DNA of 64,000 nucleotides from Gaeumannomyces sp. JS-464 (GCA_002197995.1 NGZR01000005.1:3658001-3722000), one strand, 5' to 3'. Positions 44,630 through 56,979 are shown, numbered from the stretch's first letter. A program made the numbers and translations. Notes: generated by a model from the sequence alone, not told the origin.

Positions 44630-47624
44630 TATGAGATCTGTTGTCCCATCAAATCCTTGGACTTGGAGGTTGTCGACGACGGCAAGGACCGCGAGTGCGT
44701 GTACCTGCCTGGCCCTGGGCAATGAGAAGTTGAGAAGTGGGAGACGGAGGGGTTTGGCAGGAAGAATTGATGGTCTCTGACTTGCGGCTTTGTCCTGGGA
44801 TGGATGATGATGCCAGAGAAGGGGACCCCGAAAAGAAAGGACGTGCGTATGTGCGTGCGTGCGGCGGCCACTGCGACCGAGCGGGACGAGTTTTGGGGGA
44901 CACGCTTCGAGAGCCTTGTTCCGTGCAAGGCAGGAAGGGAGCACTGGGGCGAATCCCGACTGAAAGGGCGGCACAGACACTGACCCCAAGGTGCAGGCTG
45001 AGGGACAGGGGGATGGCGTCCAGGTTTGGCCAATAAGGGCAGCTCAACGCAGGGAAGACGAGTTGTCAGCAGGAGGCAGGGGCCGGCTGGCCTGGTGTCT
45101 GGGTCAAGGTGTTCGGAGCCGTCGGGCGGGACTTTTTCTTTATCTTGTATTAATTTTCTATTTTCTGCTGCTGCTACGACGCTGTCTGCGTTCCCCTTTC
45201 TTTGCTCACTGCTCCCGCGACCAGGAAATACTAGTAGACTGACGCTACTCTCAAATCGCCCCTGCAGCTAAACGACGACATGGCCGTTGAGATTTAATAG
45301 ACAAGCTTCAGGAGTCTGCATACGTTACCCGACCTAATGTCCATTGTCTCGAGCACCATAATCTCCCTCTCGAAGATAACGGGAGAGATGGGTCTATTGG
45401 CAGGACCAAGACTTCTACTGCGACGCTGCTAATCAAAAAAGGGCGCTCTTTGCTGACTCTGGACGCAGGACGTGTAGCTGACAGATCCACGAAATTAGAC
45501 AGAGTTGTCGCACAAGGCTGGTGACAGTACCTGGAAGTATCCATCTGTACCTGACCAACCTACCCACAGAGTCGGAAGACGTGCCCAGCTGGGATGGAGT
45601 CTCTAGCATTCCAGAACTGGCGGCCACAGATGGGGATGGCCCAGGGCCCCACAGACCACCCGATGCACCGCTCCCATCCATCATCTTCAAAATTTCCTTG
45701 GTCTGCTTGGTGGCAGTCAAGTTTCAAATTGGCACAACGAAAAGGTTCTGCGTAGTATCCTCATGCTTCCTACTCAGCAGTCTGGATGGCACGCATCAAG
45801 GCAAGGCTCAAGGTGGCAACAACATGGAACAAAAAATAGAGTTGGTGAAGTGCATTGCTCCCGTCGCCGTGGCGGGAATCACCAGCCCTTCCAAGCCTCC
45901 CTAGAGCACGGCGAGCACCGACGAAACAGGCTGGCGCCAAACACCCCTAATTCTCGCATGGAGATCTCGAACGGCCGACCCCACAGCTACACAAAAGACA
46001 AAGATACAATATGGAATTCCAAACACCTGCCCACCCAATCATGCAACAGAGCAATTTCACTTTTCTTGGCTCCATTCCTTCCCGTATTAGTTGACTGCCA
46101 AGCCTAAATTGTCGTGAACGAAGCCCTCGCTCGGTTCGGCTCCTTCGGGGAGCGCTCCGGTGATTGGAGGGATGTTGAGCCCAGAGTCATGTCATCTTAC
46201 ACGCGAGCTCTGCTGCAGAGCACCATGGATGGGTGCTGCATGTCGAAAATACGATATGCAAACATCTCCTCCCGCTTATGGTTAGACGGGGCATGGGTGG
46301 ACAGACAAGGCCTGCCCGCCGATCGATTCCCCGGCCTAGACTGTTTTGTGTTGCGTGCTTGCGTGCCCACCAATGAAGCCCAGCGTAGCGAGCGGCGAGT
46401 TTCACTCGTAGTGCACAGTGCAAGACGGGAACGTGTTGCTCTTATTACCCTTCTTAGCCTCCCATATCGACCTCCCAGGTAGACATCCCCAGGCAGAGGT
46501 GACCACGCTCGAAAAGTCAAAGGCTCCTCACGTCTCGCTGGTGCCCCAAGGGTTCTGACCATCAAACCTTCGCGACGTCGGCGCGGGAAGCCACCACGCA
46601 CCGGCGAACCGGCGAACCCCTTCTTGGGACGAAAGGAATAGCGGGGCACACGAGACTTTGACAGCTTCGATGCTGATGCTCGTCTGATTGTCGACCCGCT
46701 CGCTTGCTATTGATGTCCGTGAGGGAGGGAGGGCAGCCTCTCCGCTGGAACCCCTTTTTTCCTTGTCCATCCTCCAGCTGTCTCGGGCGAATCACTATCG
46801 GTCGCGGCCGATGCGGTGGGTCTGTGTTGGACCACTGGGCATGGTCCATCCGTTGGGGCTCGCATCGATAAGAAGGGACACGATCCAGCAGTACACGGCT
46901 GTACCACTGCAGTACCTGCCTAGACTGCCTGTGGGCCTCCACTCCGTAAGGCTCCCACCCAGCGAAGGGAGTTTCCGCTGCTGGCATTGATTGAATGAAC
47001 CTGAGCGGCGGCGCGATTCTCGCAGCAGAAGTCGCACAGGCCACCCTGATCCCTAGGTTGTCGCCTCTACTCCTATCGCGTATCTCGTCGATGAGGCTCC
47101 CCTCTTCTTCGCTTGATTTTTTCTCCCTCCAATAGCGCTCTCCTAGTCGAGGTGGCAATCGACTGTCTCGGCCGCTCACTGACCACAGTCTCCCTGACTT
47201 GGGGGTGAATCTCACACTGTGACTCTGGCAGGGACACCGTCTGCTGTCCTTTTCCTTTTCCATTTCCCAGTCCTCGGCTGTTCGTCCCGCCTTGAAGCCG
47301 TCTCTTGCTCCAGTGGTTCGTGCCCTGGCACTATGCGGCACACGTCACCGACCGTGCGCCCATATCTCGTTTGACGACCCAGTCTACATACTTGCCGCCG
47401 CCTGAAGGATCGGTTGATCAACGATTTCCGGGCTTCCGGCTGCTGCTTCTTACTCTCACTCTCTCTATCCGTTCTTTGACCCTCCCCTTTTGACGCACCG
47501 GGGGTCTCCCCGACGTTGCCGCTGGCTGCGCACCTCGACGACTCTCCCGCCGAATCGCCAAGTCAACGCGAAAGCGCCACGATAAAACCACCAACCACCG
47601 CGACAGCGGTTGCGCCATTCCACC
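44630..47624. promoter_or_regulatory. 3-kb spacer between divergent DUF5672 paralogues
   Basis: Contains both promoters. The longest open frame (about 46562-47341, minus) shows no recognisable domain and is Arg/Ser/Pro-rich. Nothing else is supported. Confidence 0.45.
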
Positions 47625-49056
47625 ATGGCGGCCCCTCAGACTCAGCCCTGGACCCTTCGCCATCACCAAGGGAAAGCTCATAATACTAGCCTCCCTGATC
47701 TTCACGTAAGTGTCACATCGAGCGAGAGAGATATGGAAGCGACAACCCGAGCAGCGCGGACCGACCCGACGCCCTCGTATAACCCTCCTTTGACCGTCCT
47801 TCAACCCGGCGACGTGAATGTTCTTCCGTACCAAGGCCAGGACGGCTGACGTTTTCTCCTTGCAACCTGCAGATGGTGGATCGCATTTCTCCTCCCACAC
47901 TACACGCCCGCGATCCAGGCCGGCATACAGTCGAGGCTAGACGAGGCTCGGAAGAAGCTGCCGGCCATCAAGCTGGACTGGAAGCCTGCGGCAGACCCGC
48001 GCTCGCACTACAATGCCTCCAAGATTGCGCTCATCGTTGAGCACCGCCCGATCCCGCACCTGGTCCCCCAGATCCTTCACATGATTGGCGTCATTCCGCC
48101 CGACTGGCGCATGGTCTTCATAGGCTCCGAGAAGAGCACCGTCAGCCTCAGTCGCTCCGTCGCCATCAAGCACCAGCAGGTTATCGGCAAGATGGACATC
48201 CTGGTCCTGCCCGAGCCCTGGCAGATTGACTCCAAGGAGATGGTCCATCGACTCATGACCGACATTCGTTTTTACGACGAGTTCCTCCCAGGTGTCGAAT
48301 GGATCCTCCGCTTCGAGTCCGACAGTATCCTGTGCTCCAACTCGGAAACCAGCCTTAACGAGTGGCTCGGCTGGAGTTGGGCTGGTGCCCCAAGGTTTGT
48401 TGCGCGCTTTTTCCTTCTGCGCCTTCTGCTTTTGCCTCACAGGCAACAGATGCTGACAGGGCCTATGCCATTGCTACAGGAGCGTTGAGGACCGCTTTGC
48501 CGGTAATGGTGGCCTGTCCCTCCGCAAGGTGTCGGCTATCCGACGGGTGTTGGGCTTCCAGGCGCGCTTTAACGGCTCAGAGCCCGAGGACGAGTGGTTC
48601 GGCAAGCGGCTGTGGATTCTTCCAGGCGAGAAGGTTGCCGCGGGCATCGACGGGGCACTCACCCTCGAGGACGTCTACATCGAGAACCCCATGGGTTTCC
48701 ACGTGCGAGACGGAGGCAAGGGCCTGAAGGATGAGATCTGGAAGAACAAAGAGCAGCGCAAAAAGCTCTTCAACTACTGCCCTGAGCTGGCCCTCATCAT
48801 GGACATGAAACTCGAGCGCCAGCGCTGCAAGGGCGACAACGGCGAGTCCAACCTGAGCCAAGCGCAGCTGGACGAGGCCAAACGGAAAGAGGAGGAGGAG
48901 AAGAAGAAGCATGAAGAGGAAGAGCGGAGGAAACAAGAAGAGAAAGAGAACAAGAAGAAGCAAGAAGAGGAGCAGAGGAAAGCAGCAGAAGCCAAGAAGG
49001 CGGCCGAGGACAAGAACGCTGAGAAGAAGAAGGCAGGAGAGCAAAAGGCCCAGTAA
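47625..49056 (+). CDS. DUF5672 type II membrane protein, paralogue B, with Lys/Glu-rich tail (one frame break)
   Basis: Three exons (47625-47705, 47873-48394, 48480-49056), about 392 residues. The N-terminus (MAAPQTQP, then FAITKGKLIILASLIFT) completes a signal anchor over intron 1 (WWIAFLLPHY). The lumenal domain matches paralogue A block by block: KIALIVEHRP, HMIGVIPPDWRMVFIGS, WILRFESDSILCSNS, WSWAGAPR, then FAGNGGLSLRKVSAI after intron 2 and PEDEWFGKRL. Unlike A, it ends in about 65 residues made almost only of Lys, Glu, Arg, Gln and Ala, predicted to be one long charged helix. Introns are GTAAGT...GCAG and GTTTGT...ACAG. Near 47649 one extra base separates the ATG frame from the membrane-anchor frame. 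No alternative in-frame ATG exists upstream before a stop. Confidence 0.83.
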
Positions 49057-51764
49057 AGCGCAGAGACGATGGATGGGCGTGGGGTGCTTTTCTTATAATT
49101 TCCCTCCATTCTTTTTGTTGTTTTCTTTACTTTTGACCACACCCATGCCCTCTCCCACCAGGCTTTGTGTGAATATGGACGGCTGGTTTTGCTTTGCGAG
49201 GAGGCGTCCAAAACACAACCCAGGGGTTTTGGGGCAGCGCCAGGCGCACGTGATAGAGGATACCAAGGATGTTTTTGAATGTATGATATTGTCCTTCCTG
49301 GGGCTTTCGGCATGTTTTCTTATTCGTTTTGCACCATGCTTGTCTTTGATAGTCTGGCTCTGCTTTTGGGCCGGGTCTTGGGCCAAAAAACATCTAGCAA
49401 ATGCGAGACGCCCGTCTTCTCGGCTTTTCCCCCTTCGTATTTGAAATGCACGACTCTTGCTCATTCGTCTTACTATGTTTATTGTCGGAGGAAATACTCA
49501 CACGACATCGTCATGCCGTCGGCGGTCTTGGCGAGCACGGAAAAAGAGCCTAGTTTATATGCAGCTGAACATGCCGCTTCAGCTCGCGCGCCCTGCGAAG
49601 CTGGCCAGCCAAAGGAACCACGTTTTGATTGCTCCCAAGTTGTCGGCTTCTTGCATGGCGTCAGATGCGTCTCTCGGTCGGACCTGCAGCGTGTGTGAAT
49701 GGGGTTACTAGAGTAAGCAGGCGCGCTAGCCTCGGGATGGGCCAGAAGGCTACGAGGTCTAATTTCACCCGGCCGTGCCACCAGCTTTTTACTTCGTGAT
49801 CCTACCACTCTGCGCGTCTGTTTCTTGGCCACTGTCCCCGCTGGCCGAAGAAACACTACAGACTCGACGTGGACCTGGATGCAGCAAGCCGTCCATTGTC
49901 CGCACTTCTCCGAACTCTTGTCTGGACGCCAAGTTGTCCTCGGTTCGGACCGTTGGGACCCCTACGTATTTGCTTTTCTTGCATCACCCTCTCGGCCGCC
50001 GGCCATCGTTCGCGGGTAGATGCTGCCTGGCCTGCAGACGTAAGGCAAGGCTTGTTTCTCACTCCGCGTTTTGCTGCTCTTCTCGGCCGGGATCCTTTCT
50101 TCTACCTTCCCGAGCCTATGCTTCGGGTAGTTGTTCCACAGCTGGGGGCATTGTCATTGCTTCTTGCCAATCGACACCATTCCCGAGCCAGAGTCAGAGC
50201 AGGCCTGCTCTCGGATCCCGCCCCTGCGCCCGGGCAGGCGCCACCACTCGAGATGGTGCCGTGTCGGCGCTGCGCCGGGGCCGCGCCCACAAACCCTTAT
50301 TCCGCCCCCCAGATTGATTCTGGACTTATTTGGCTTGGCCCTCGATCCGCTAGGTCTCCGGAGCACTTCAGCCAGCTCGCGAGGAAAAGCGAATCGCGGG
50401 GAGCCCGCGAGCTCGAGATCCGGCTCCCCTTGACCTCAGTCTTGCCGGCCTGACTTGCACTGGAGGCGCCCATGGAGGGCGCAGCCCAGAGCGGACTGTA
50501 TCAGCCTCCTCCCTTTGGCGACAAAAATCAGGCGTCCTTGGCAGGCCAAGACTCTTCTCGCGGCATGACCGCCAGCCCTGCCCCGCCTGCTTGCTGTCTT
50601 CAGCGTGGCGCGTGTTCCTCGAGGCCGTGGAACGTCCCAGCGGGCGCCCATCCCCCCTCTCTACTTCGTATTCTTGCCCCGGCATCCCTGGGATCGACGT
50701 GCCACCACATCGGCCCTCGGGAGCTTCGATGCTTGTTTTCCCGTCTGACTGCGCGTTTCCCTTGCTGACCTCTGGGGCAGAGGCGCGACTGGGGACAGCG
50801 AGAGAAGCACGCTTCGTCTGGGTCGCCTTCTCACGCTACTTGCCCGGACTTTCTGTTTGCCAGGGTTAGCTCTTCCACGGGCGTGGCGTCGGCCCGCCCG
50901 CCCATCAGGCCTCACCCCCTCATCGCAGCCAGTAGAGGTTTCCGAGGATGGCGTCTTGCTCCGATGGCCTAGCGGCCAAACGCAAGAGGAAAAAAACAGG
51001 AGCCAACTCTCCGGTGCGTTTATGTCTGTATTTAGTGTGTCCAAGGGGGCTGTCGGGGATGTCACTGCAAGGGACGCCACCCCTTTGAGGATATTGGCCC
51101 TCTCCCCCTCCGGCCTCGCGTCGTGCGCCGCTAGGAAGGCGCCGTTTGGTGGCTAGGTTCCCGATGGATCTGCCTCCTGCCTCCTTTCCGTCATGCAGGC
51201 CCGGCACTTGGGCCGCTGCGTCCTTTTCGATCTTTCCACTCTCTTTCGTCGCGCGCCAAGGAAGGCTGGCTCTTTTCGTGGCCGTGGCCTGGCTCGCGCC
51301 CACGGACGCCCGCGACGCAACGATGGGCGACGGCGCCGCTGTGCATCCGAGTGCTACCCACGCGCGGCGTTGGGCCCTAATGACCACTTGTGGCAGGCCA
51401 CCTTGCCCAGCGGTTTATATGTCGTACCTGGATCTCCGTCCTCCCTTCGACAAGCCATCCTCCCACTTGCCCTGCATCTGTTGTCTTCTCTCTGCAGCCC
51501 CGGAACTGGCACTCCTTCGTTCACCGGCCTTGGCAGAGTGTATCTTCTAGACGTTCTTTTCCTCTTCAGACTTCATTATATCTCCTCTTTTTTCTTCTCT
51601 TTCTGCCGGGGGCTTTAACGTCTTCTCACCACTCTTTCTGCCACTTCACGGCTTTAACCCTTGTCTTTTATATATTCACTATCCCCTACTTCGTACTCCC
51701 TCGTTGTGCCTTGCGGATCAAGAACACGAATAATCTGGATTACGACACGCTGTCCTAGACAACA
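49057..51764. other. Intergenic, no gene seen
   Basis: 2.7 kb between the DUF5672-B and chitin-deacetylase genes, both on +. Open frames overlap on both strands and lack recognisable sequence. CT-rich leader at about 51540-51700 just before the deacetylase start. Confidence 0.5.
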
Positions 51765-54097
51765 ATGAGGTGGACACCGCTCGCCCTATCGGCCTACGCC
51801 GGCCTGGCCGCGGCCCACGGTGACCGTGCGATGCCTCACATTATTGGCGACAGACAGCTTGCGTCGGAGCTCAAGGCCAGAGGTCACGCCGCCCATATGC
51901 ACGGAGTGCCGCTGGGAAGACGGAGTGTTGCCGAGCTGAAGGCACGCCAAAACGCCGAGGGGCGGTGCGGCCCTGGCCAGGGAAAATGCGCGGCCGGATA
52001 TTGCTGCTCACCCGCAGGGTAAGAAAGCATTGGGAGGAGACGAGAAGAAAGCAAGACCATCCAACTAACAAGTCTCGGTCCCCTTTTCCAGATGGTGCGG
52101 GAAGGGCAATGATTACTGCGCGGCCCCTGACTGCCAGATCAACTACGGGACTGGCTGCGATGCCCTTCAGGTGCCAAAGGGTACCGATACCAGCGGCGTA
52201 GCTAGGCCCAAGCTTGGCAATGTGCCTTATGGCGGCCTGGGAATTTATGATTGCGTCACGACGGGCGACATCGCCATCACGTACGATGACGGGCCGTACC
52301 GGTACACCAACGATCTGCTCAACACTCTCAAGGTTTGTTGTGGAACTCCCTCCTTCAAGCGCTACGACCTCGCCCTTCGCTGGATACGGTGCTGACCTTG
52401 ACTTGTGTCGCTTTCGTCAATAGAAATACAACGCCTTTGCCACCTTTTTCATCACAGGTAACAACCTGGGAAAGGGGCAAATTAACGACCCCGCGACCCC
52501 CTGGCCGGCCATCCTGAAGCGCATGATGGCAGAGGGCCACCAGATTGCGAGCCACACGTGGTCTCACCAGAACTCGAGCCAGTTAACGGCTGCCCAGATG
52601 AAGGAGCAGATGGTCAACAACGAGATCGCCATCGCCAACGTGCTGGGCTACTTCCCTACGTATATGCGGCCGCCGTACTCCATCTGTGAGAGGCAGTGCC
52701 AAAGCATTCTCAGCACGCTCGGATATCACATCGTCTACTTTGACCTGGACACCGAGGGCTACCTCAGGGACTCGGTGACCCAGATCCAGGGGTCTAAGGA
52801 CATCTGGGACGCTGCCGTCGGGCCGGCTAACCTTGCTACTACCTCCTTCCTCCACATAGAGCACGATCTTCAGTTCCAGACCGTGTACAATCTGACTGAG
52901 TACATGCTCATCTCGCTCAACAAGAAGGGCTTCAAGTCCGTCACCGTGGGCGAGTGCCTGGGTGATGATCCCAAGAACTGGTATCGCTCCCTGGACAAGC
53001 CGGTCCCGGACTACCCGCCCCCCGGGGTGTCCACTGCCGCGCCCAGCGGCACGTCGTCGACCAGCTCCTCGGCGACCGCCGCGACCGTCTCCACCTCGGC
53101 CTCGGCGTCCGCCACCGGCTCAAGCACCAGCAGCGCCGCGAACCCCCAGGGGACCCTAAAGACGAGCACCGAGGGCAACTGCGGCAACGGCATTACCTGC
53201 ATCGGTTGGGCAGGCGGCAGCTGCTGCAGCCAGTACGGGTACTGCGGCTCTGACGTCAACTACTGCGGGGCTGGCTGCCAGCCGGCTTTTGGCACCTGCG
53301 CCGGCAGCCCTGGCGGCTCGTCTGCTGCTCCCTCTTCGTCGGCCACGGCCGCCACCACGGGCGGCAGTGCGACCGGCACAGCCACCAGCACCGCTGCCAA
53401 CCCCCAGGGGACCCTGAAGACGAGCACCGAGGGCAACTGCGGCAACGGAATCACCTGCATCGGCTGGGGAGGTGGTAGCTGCTGCAGCCAGCACAGGGTA
53501 CTGCGGCTCCGACGACAACTACTGTGGGGCTGGCTGCCAGCCGGCTTTTGGCACCTGCGCCGGCGGCCCTGGCGGCAGTGCGACCGGCACAGCCACTAGC
53601 ACCGCCGCGAACCCCCAGGGGACCCTGAAGACGAGCACCGAGGGCAACTGCGGCAACGGCATTACCTGCATCGGTTGGGCAGGCGGCAGCTGCTGCAGCC
53701 AGTACGGGTACTGCGGCTCCGACGACAACTACTGTGGGGCTGGCTGCCAGCCGGCCTTTGGCACTTGCGCCAACAGCACGGCCGCCTCGTCTTTTGCCCC
53801 TTCCCCTGACGGCGGGGCCGGGTCCAGCACCGCCAGCTCGTCCTCGGACGCCTCCACTGCCGCGAGCAGCGCGTCTTCGTCTGCTGCTTCTTCCTCTTCT
53901 TCTTCTTCGTCGTCAACCACCACCACCTCGGCGACCCCAACCCGACCGCCCTCAAGGCCAGCACCAACGGCAGCTGCGGCAAGACGTCCGGCATGACTTG
54001 CAACGGCAGCAGGTACGCCCCCTGCTGCTCCCGCAACAACAAGTGCGACTGGAACTGCTTCGCTGGCTGCCAGAAGGGGTACGGCTGGTGCTTTTGA
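51765..54097 (+). CDS. Secreted chitin deacetylase (NodB/CE4) with five CBM18 chitin-binding modules (two frame breaks)
   Basis: Three exons (51765-52018, 52092-52332, 52424-54097), about 722 residues. A signal peptide (MRWTPLALSAYAGLAAA) precedes one Cys-rich CBM18 module, which spans intron 1. The CE4 catalytic motifs are all present: TYDDGP (about 146), HTWSH (about 208), RPPYS (about 247), DTEGY and the HIEHD near 311. After a Ser/Thr/Ala linker come three near-identical CBM18 modules (starting near residues 414, 500 and 570), a poly-Ser stretch and a divergent last module (MTCNGSRYAPCCSRNNKCDW). It should remove acetyl groups from chitin at the wall or outside the cell, with the modules anchoring it to the polymer. 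Breaks: near 53493-53496 (one base extra in the second C-terminal module) and the CCCC at 53935-53938 (one short). Introns are GTAAGA...CCAG and GTTTGT...ATAG. Confidence 0.9.
53148..53780 (+). repeat. Near-identical CBM18-plus-linker repeats (three copies)
   Basis: Equivalent points (GAGGGCAACTGCGGCAACGG) lie at 53171, 53429 and 53640, giving spacings of about 258 and 211 bases; the difference is linker length. The copies differ at only a few bases across the module, so they are recent duplications or kept alike by gene conversion. Confidence 0.88.
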
Positions 54098-54945
54098 TGG
54101 TAAGATGACGCTCTTTTTTTTTTTTTCCCTTTCTGCATTTCACACGTCGAGTGGCCCAAGACATACGAATCTAACTTTACGCCGCACTTTAGGGGATAGA
54201 AACTGAAGCGGACCGGGCCAAGGTATCAGAGTTTGTGAATAGCCTGGCCGTCGGGGTTGCGGGAACGGGGTGAACGGGAGATGCCCAAAGCTTCCGACTC
54301 GAAAGAGGTAGAAACAAAAGAAATGGCTATGTTGCGATTTTTCATGATTCAAAGTTTTTCTGTATCGACGATTCACGTCTGGTTTATAGTCATTCTCCTC
54401 TGCTTGGTCTATGAGGACTTCTTCTTCCTTGTGCTGGTCTGGAATGACCGCCATGGATCTTTCCCACTCGGTTGTGTCTCGTCAGCCGAGTGAGGTGTTG
54501 TTTTTAGTTTTATGTCGTTCCTTGGAACACCTAAATTAGACTTTCCTTTCTCTCTCGACTCTGTTGAGATCCCGATTGCCCCCGACACGATAACTCGTTA
54601 TTCGTTCGCCTAGACGTGATAGACATCCCTCGACGAAATCTTTGTGATCCGGGGACCCGCTCGAGAACCGCCATTGCCACTCTGGCACGCCTCCGAGATA
54701 TTTCCGTATGCTTTTCGCAGATCTTCAAAACATGCAACGCAGATTTTTTGCGCCCGCGGCGCGGCTATGTAAGCGAATAAGCACAACACATATTCAGCGC
54801 CTCCGAAATCTCTACTGTGCAAAGGATCTAGCGTCTTGTCTAGGTAGAGTAGGTAGGTCTGTCGTCGGCTGCTACAACTCGTACAATATGATACAGTACA
54901 GAACAAGAGAGGACGTTTCCACAGGGGGAGCTTTATGCCCAGCTT
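54098..54945. other. Intergenic between convergent genes, no gene seen
   Basis: 3' flanks of the chitin deacetylase (+) and Mrh4 (-). T run at 54113-54126. No convincing ORF. Confidence 0.5.
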
Positions 54946-56979
54946 TTATACAAGAGCCTGTCCCATGAACATGCTCTTCCTTTTCGGCCACAATGTCCTT
55001 GCGGTTCGGTCCTTGCCGACCAGGACGATTCCACGCCCGCGCCGGCCCATGCGCCCGGCTCGCCCAAGCCTGTGTATGAAGTCGATGGTGGGTTGCGGCA
55101 CGTCGTAGAGCACGACGTGCCGCACGGCCAGGGTGTCGATGCCGCGCGACGCCAGATCCGTCGCTACGATGACCTTGGTGTTGAGAAGCCGTCTGTGCTT
55201 TGCTGGCGTTGGCGATGCTTTCCCTTTGCTGCTGCGGGTCTTCTCCGCATCAGCTGCATCGGCTGTCGTAGCAGCGTCAGCTGCGGTGGTGAGCGGTTGA
55301 CTGCTGGTGAAGGAAGCAAGCATCTCAGATTTCCGCTCCTCCTCGGTGTCGCGGTGCAGGGCGACGGCGTCGATGCCTTTGCTGACGAGAAAGTCGGCCA
55401 GCTCATGCGTCTTCTCGCGCTCGTTTACGAATACCATGATGCGGCGGATCTCGACGGCGCCCTTGACAGGCCCCTCGTGGCGGGCAGCCTCCCTGCCGAT
55501 GGACCAGATGGCCTCGGCGCAGGCTAGGTTCTTGTTGTTGTTGTAGGGGTCGCGAGACACGTCGATGACGCCGAGTTGCACACGGCGCGGGATGGCGTGC
55601 AGGTTGGGCGTCGTGATGCGGCGCATGTTCGGGTAGCGCGTGGCCAGGTAGCGGTCCAGGTGACGTGGGATCGTGGCCGAGCACATGACGAGGCGACGGA
55701 CCGAGGGCATGGCACGCTCAAGTATGCTCTCTGTCACCTCGGAGAAGCTGCGGTCGAGCAGCGAGTCGGCCTCGTCGACGATAAGGTCCGTCACGCGCGA
55801 GAGAACGTTTGGGTTCGTCGCCACAACGGACGAGAGCAAGTGCGGCGTTGCGATCAGCACGTCGATGCCCGCGGGTGAGAAGATGTCAGATTCGAGCACG
55901 GTGGCCGAGTAGTTGGCCGACACGAGCCGCGTGCGCGCCTTGATCAGGTGCGATAGCGACTTGGCCACCTTGCCGACCTGGTCCACCAGCTCGGCCGTTG
56001 GCACCAGCACCACCACACGCGGCCGAGCCATGGTGGGGTGCGGCTCCACGGCGCGCTTGGTCTTGCGCTGCACAGCGGGCTGGCCCTTTGCGTCCTCTTT
56101 GGCGCGCCGCTCCCGCTCTGCGGCTTGGCGCTGGTTGTACGAGATGATGTCTGGGTCCTGGGCCTCGGCGAGCTTGAGCGCATTCAAGGCCGGTACAAGA
56201 TAGGCCAGCGTCTTTCCAGAGCCCGTCTCGGCTGCAAGCAGAAACTCTTCCCGGCCAGGCTCCTCGTCACCATCGGCGACGGCCTTGGACTTCCTAGAGC
56301 GTCCGACGGTCTGGCCCAGGAGCGCTGGGATGGCAAGGCGCTGGACAGGGGTGGGCTTGACGTCGGTCATGCCTTTCAGGGCTTCGCTGCAGACGGCCTC
56401 CTTGACCGATGGCAGGAGGTCAAACTGCTTAAACGACTCAAATTCGCCCGCCTGAGACTTTATCCTGGCCCGCGCGCCGTAGCCCACTGTTGCGAGGCTC
56501 TGCTGCATCTTGAGCGCCTTGAACCCGCGGCCGTCGCGGCCAAGTGCGCCCCTCCGCGCTCCTTGGCGGTCTGGTCCGTCCCGTGGTAAGCCGCGGCCAC
56601 GTGAGCCCCCAGACCCCGATGGCCTTGCGTCAGGGTCCACGTTGGCGACCCTGCGGTTCATGCCGCCGAACGGGCCCTCCGTCCGTCTTGGCCTCGAGCC
56701 ACCCCGCCCGCCGTCATGAGCGACACTGTCTGATAGGACCATGCGGGACGGCGTGTGTTTCAGTGAGCGCGGCGGTCTGGCACATGCATGGCTGGTTGAG
56801 AATGGCCGTGAAGCTGGTGCTGGTGCCGGTGCCGAGGCGGGGGCCCCAGGCGGTACACGGAAACTGTTGTGCTGTGGGCGCCCCTGAGGCAGAGACCTAG
56901 ACGCCGCCCCAACGGCGGAGGCATTGCCCGAGATGCGGCAGGCCAGGCACACCGGCCCCAGCCCTGCTGACCTTAACAT
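54946..56979 (-). CDS. mrh4: Mitochondrial DEAD-box RNA helicase Mrh4
   Basis: A single intact exon of 677 residues. The start is set at the ATG 56979 (MLRSAGLGPVC); upstream only a TTG is in frame. The Arg/Ala/Ser-rich, acid-poor N-terminus is a mitochondrial presequence. Helicase motifs in order: Q motif region KPTPVQRLAIPALL, motif I AAETGSGKT (about 253), Ia VPTAELVDQ, motif II VDEADSLLD (about 400), motif III CSATI (about 434), motif IV IMVFVNE, motif V VIVATDLASRGIDT and motif VI HRLGRAGRMGR (about 646). An insertion rich in Ala/Thr/Lys lies between motifs IV and V. Yeast Mrh4 is needed for assembly of the mitochondrial large ribosomal subunit; that role is inferred here by family. It is the longest uninterrupted ORF in the window and a useful contrast to its frame-broken neighbours. 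Confidence 0.93.
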   Translation of the reverse strand: MLRSAGLGPVCLACRISGNASAVGAASRSLPQGRPQHNSFRVPPGAPASAPAPAPASRPFSTSHACARPPRSLKHTPSRMVLSDSVAHDGGRGGSRPRRTEGPFGGMNRRVANVDPDARPSGSGGSRGRGLPRDGPDRQGARRGALGRDGRGFKALKMQQSLATVGYGARARIKSQAGEFESFKQFDLLPSVKEAVCSEALKGMTDVKPTPVQRLAIPALLGQTVGRSRKSKAVADGDEEPGREEFLLAAETGSGKTLAYLVPALNALKLAEAQDPDIISYNQRQAAERERRAKEDAKGQPAVQRKTKRAVEPHPTMARPRVVVLVPTAELVDQVGKVAKSLSHLIKARTRLVSANYSATVLESDIFSPAGIDVLIATPHLLSSVVATNPNVLSRVTDLIVDEADSLLDRSFSEVTESILERAMPSVRRLVMCSATIPRHLDRYLATRYPNMRRITTPNLHAIPRRVQLGVIDVSRDPYNNNKNLACAEAIWSIGREAARHEGPVKGAVEIRRIMVFVNEREKTHELADFLVSKGIDAVALHRDTEEERKSEMLASFTSSQPLTTAADAATTADAADAEKTRSSKGKASPTPAKHRRLLNTKVIVATDLASRGIDTLAVRHVVLYDVPQPTIDFIHRLGRAGRMGRRGRGIVLVGKDRTARTLWPKRKSMFMGQALV

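Noticed and set aside
46562..47341. 259-codon minus-strand frame between the DUF5672 genes
   Set aside because: Basic, Ser/Pro-rich and unlike any protein I know; lies in a promoter region.
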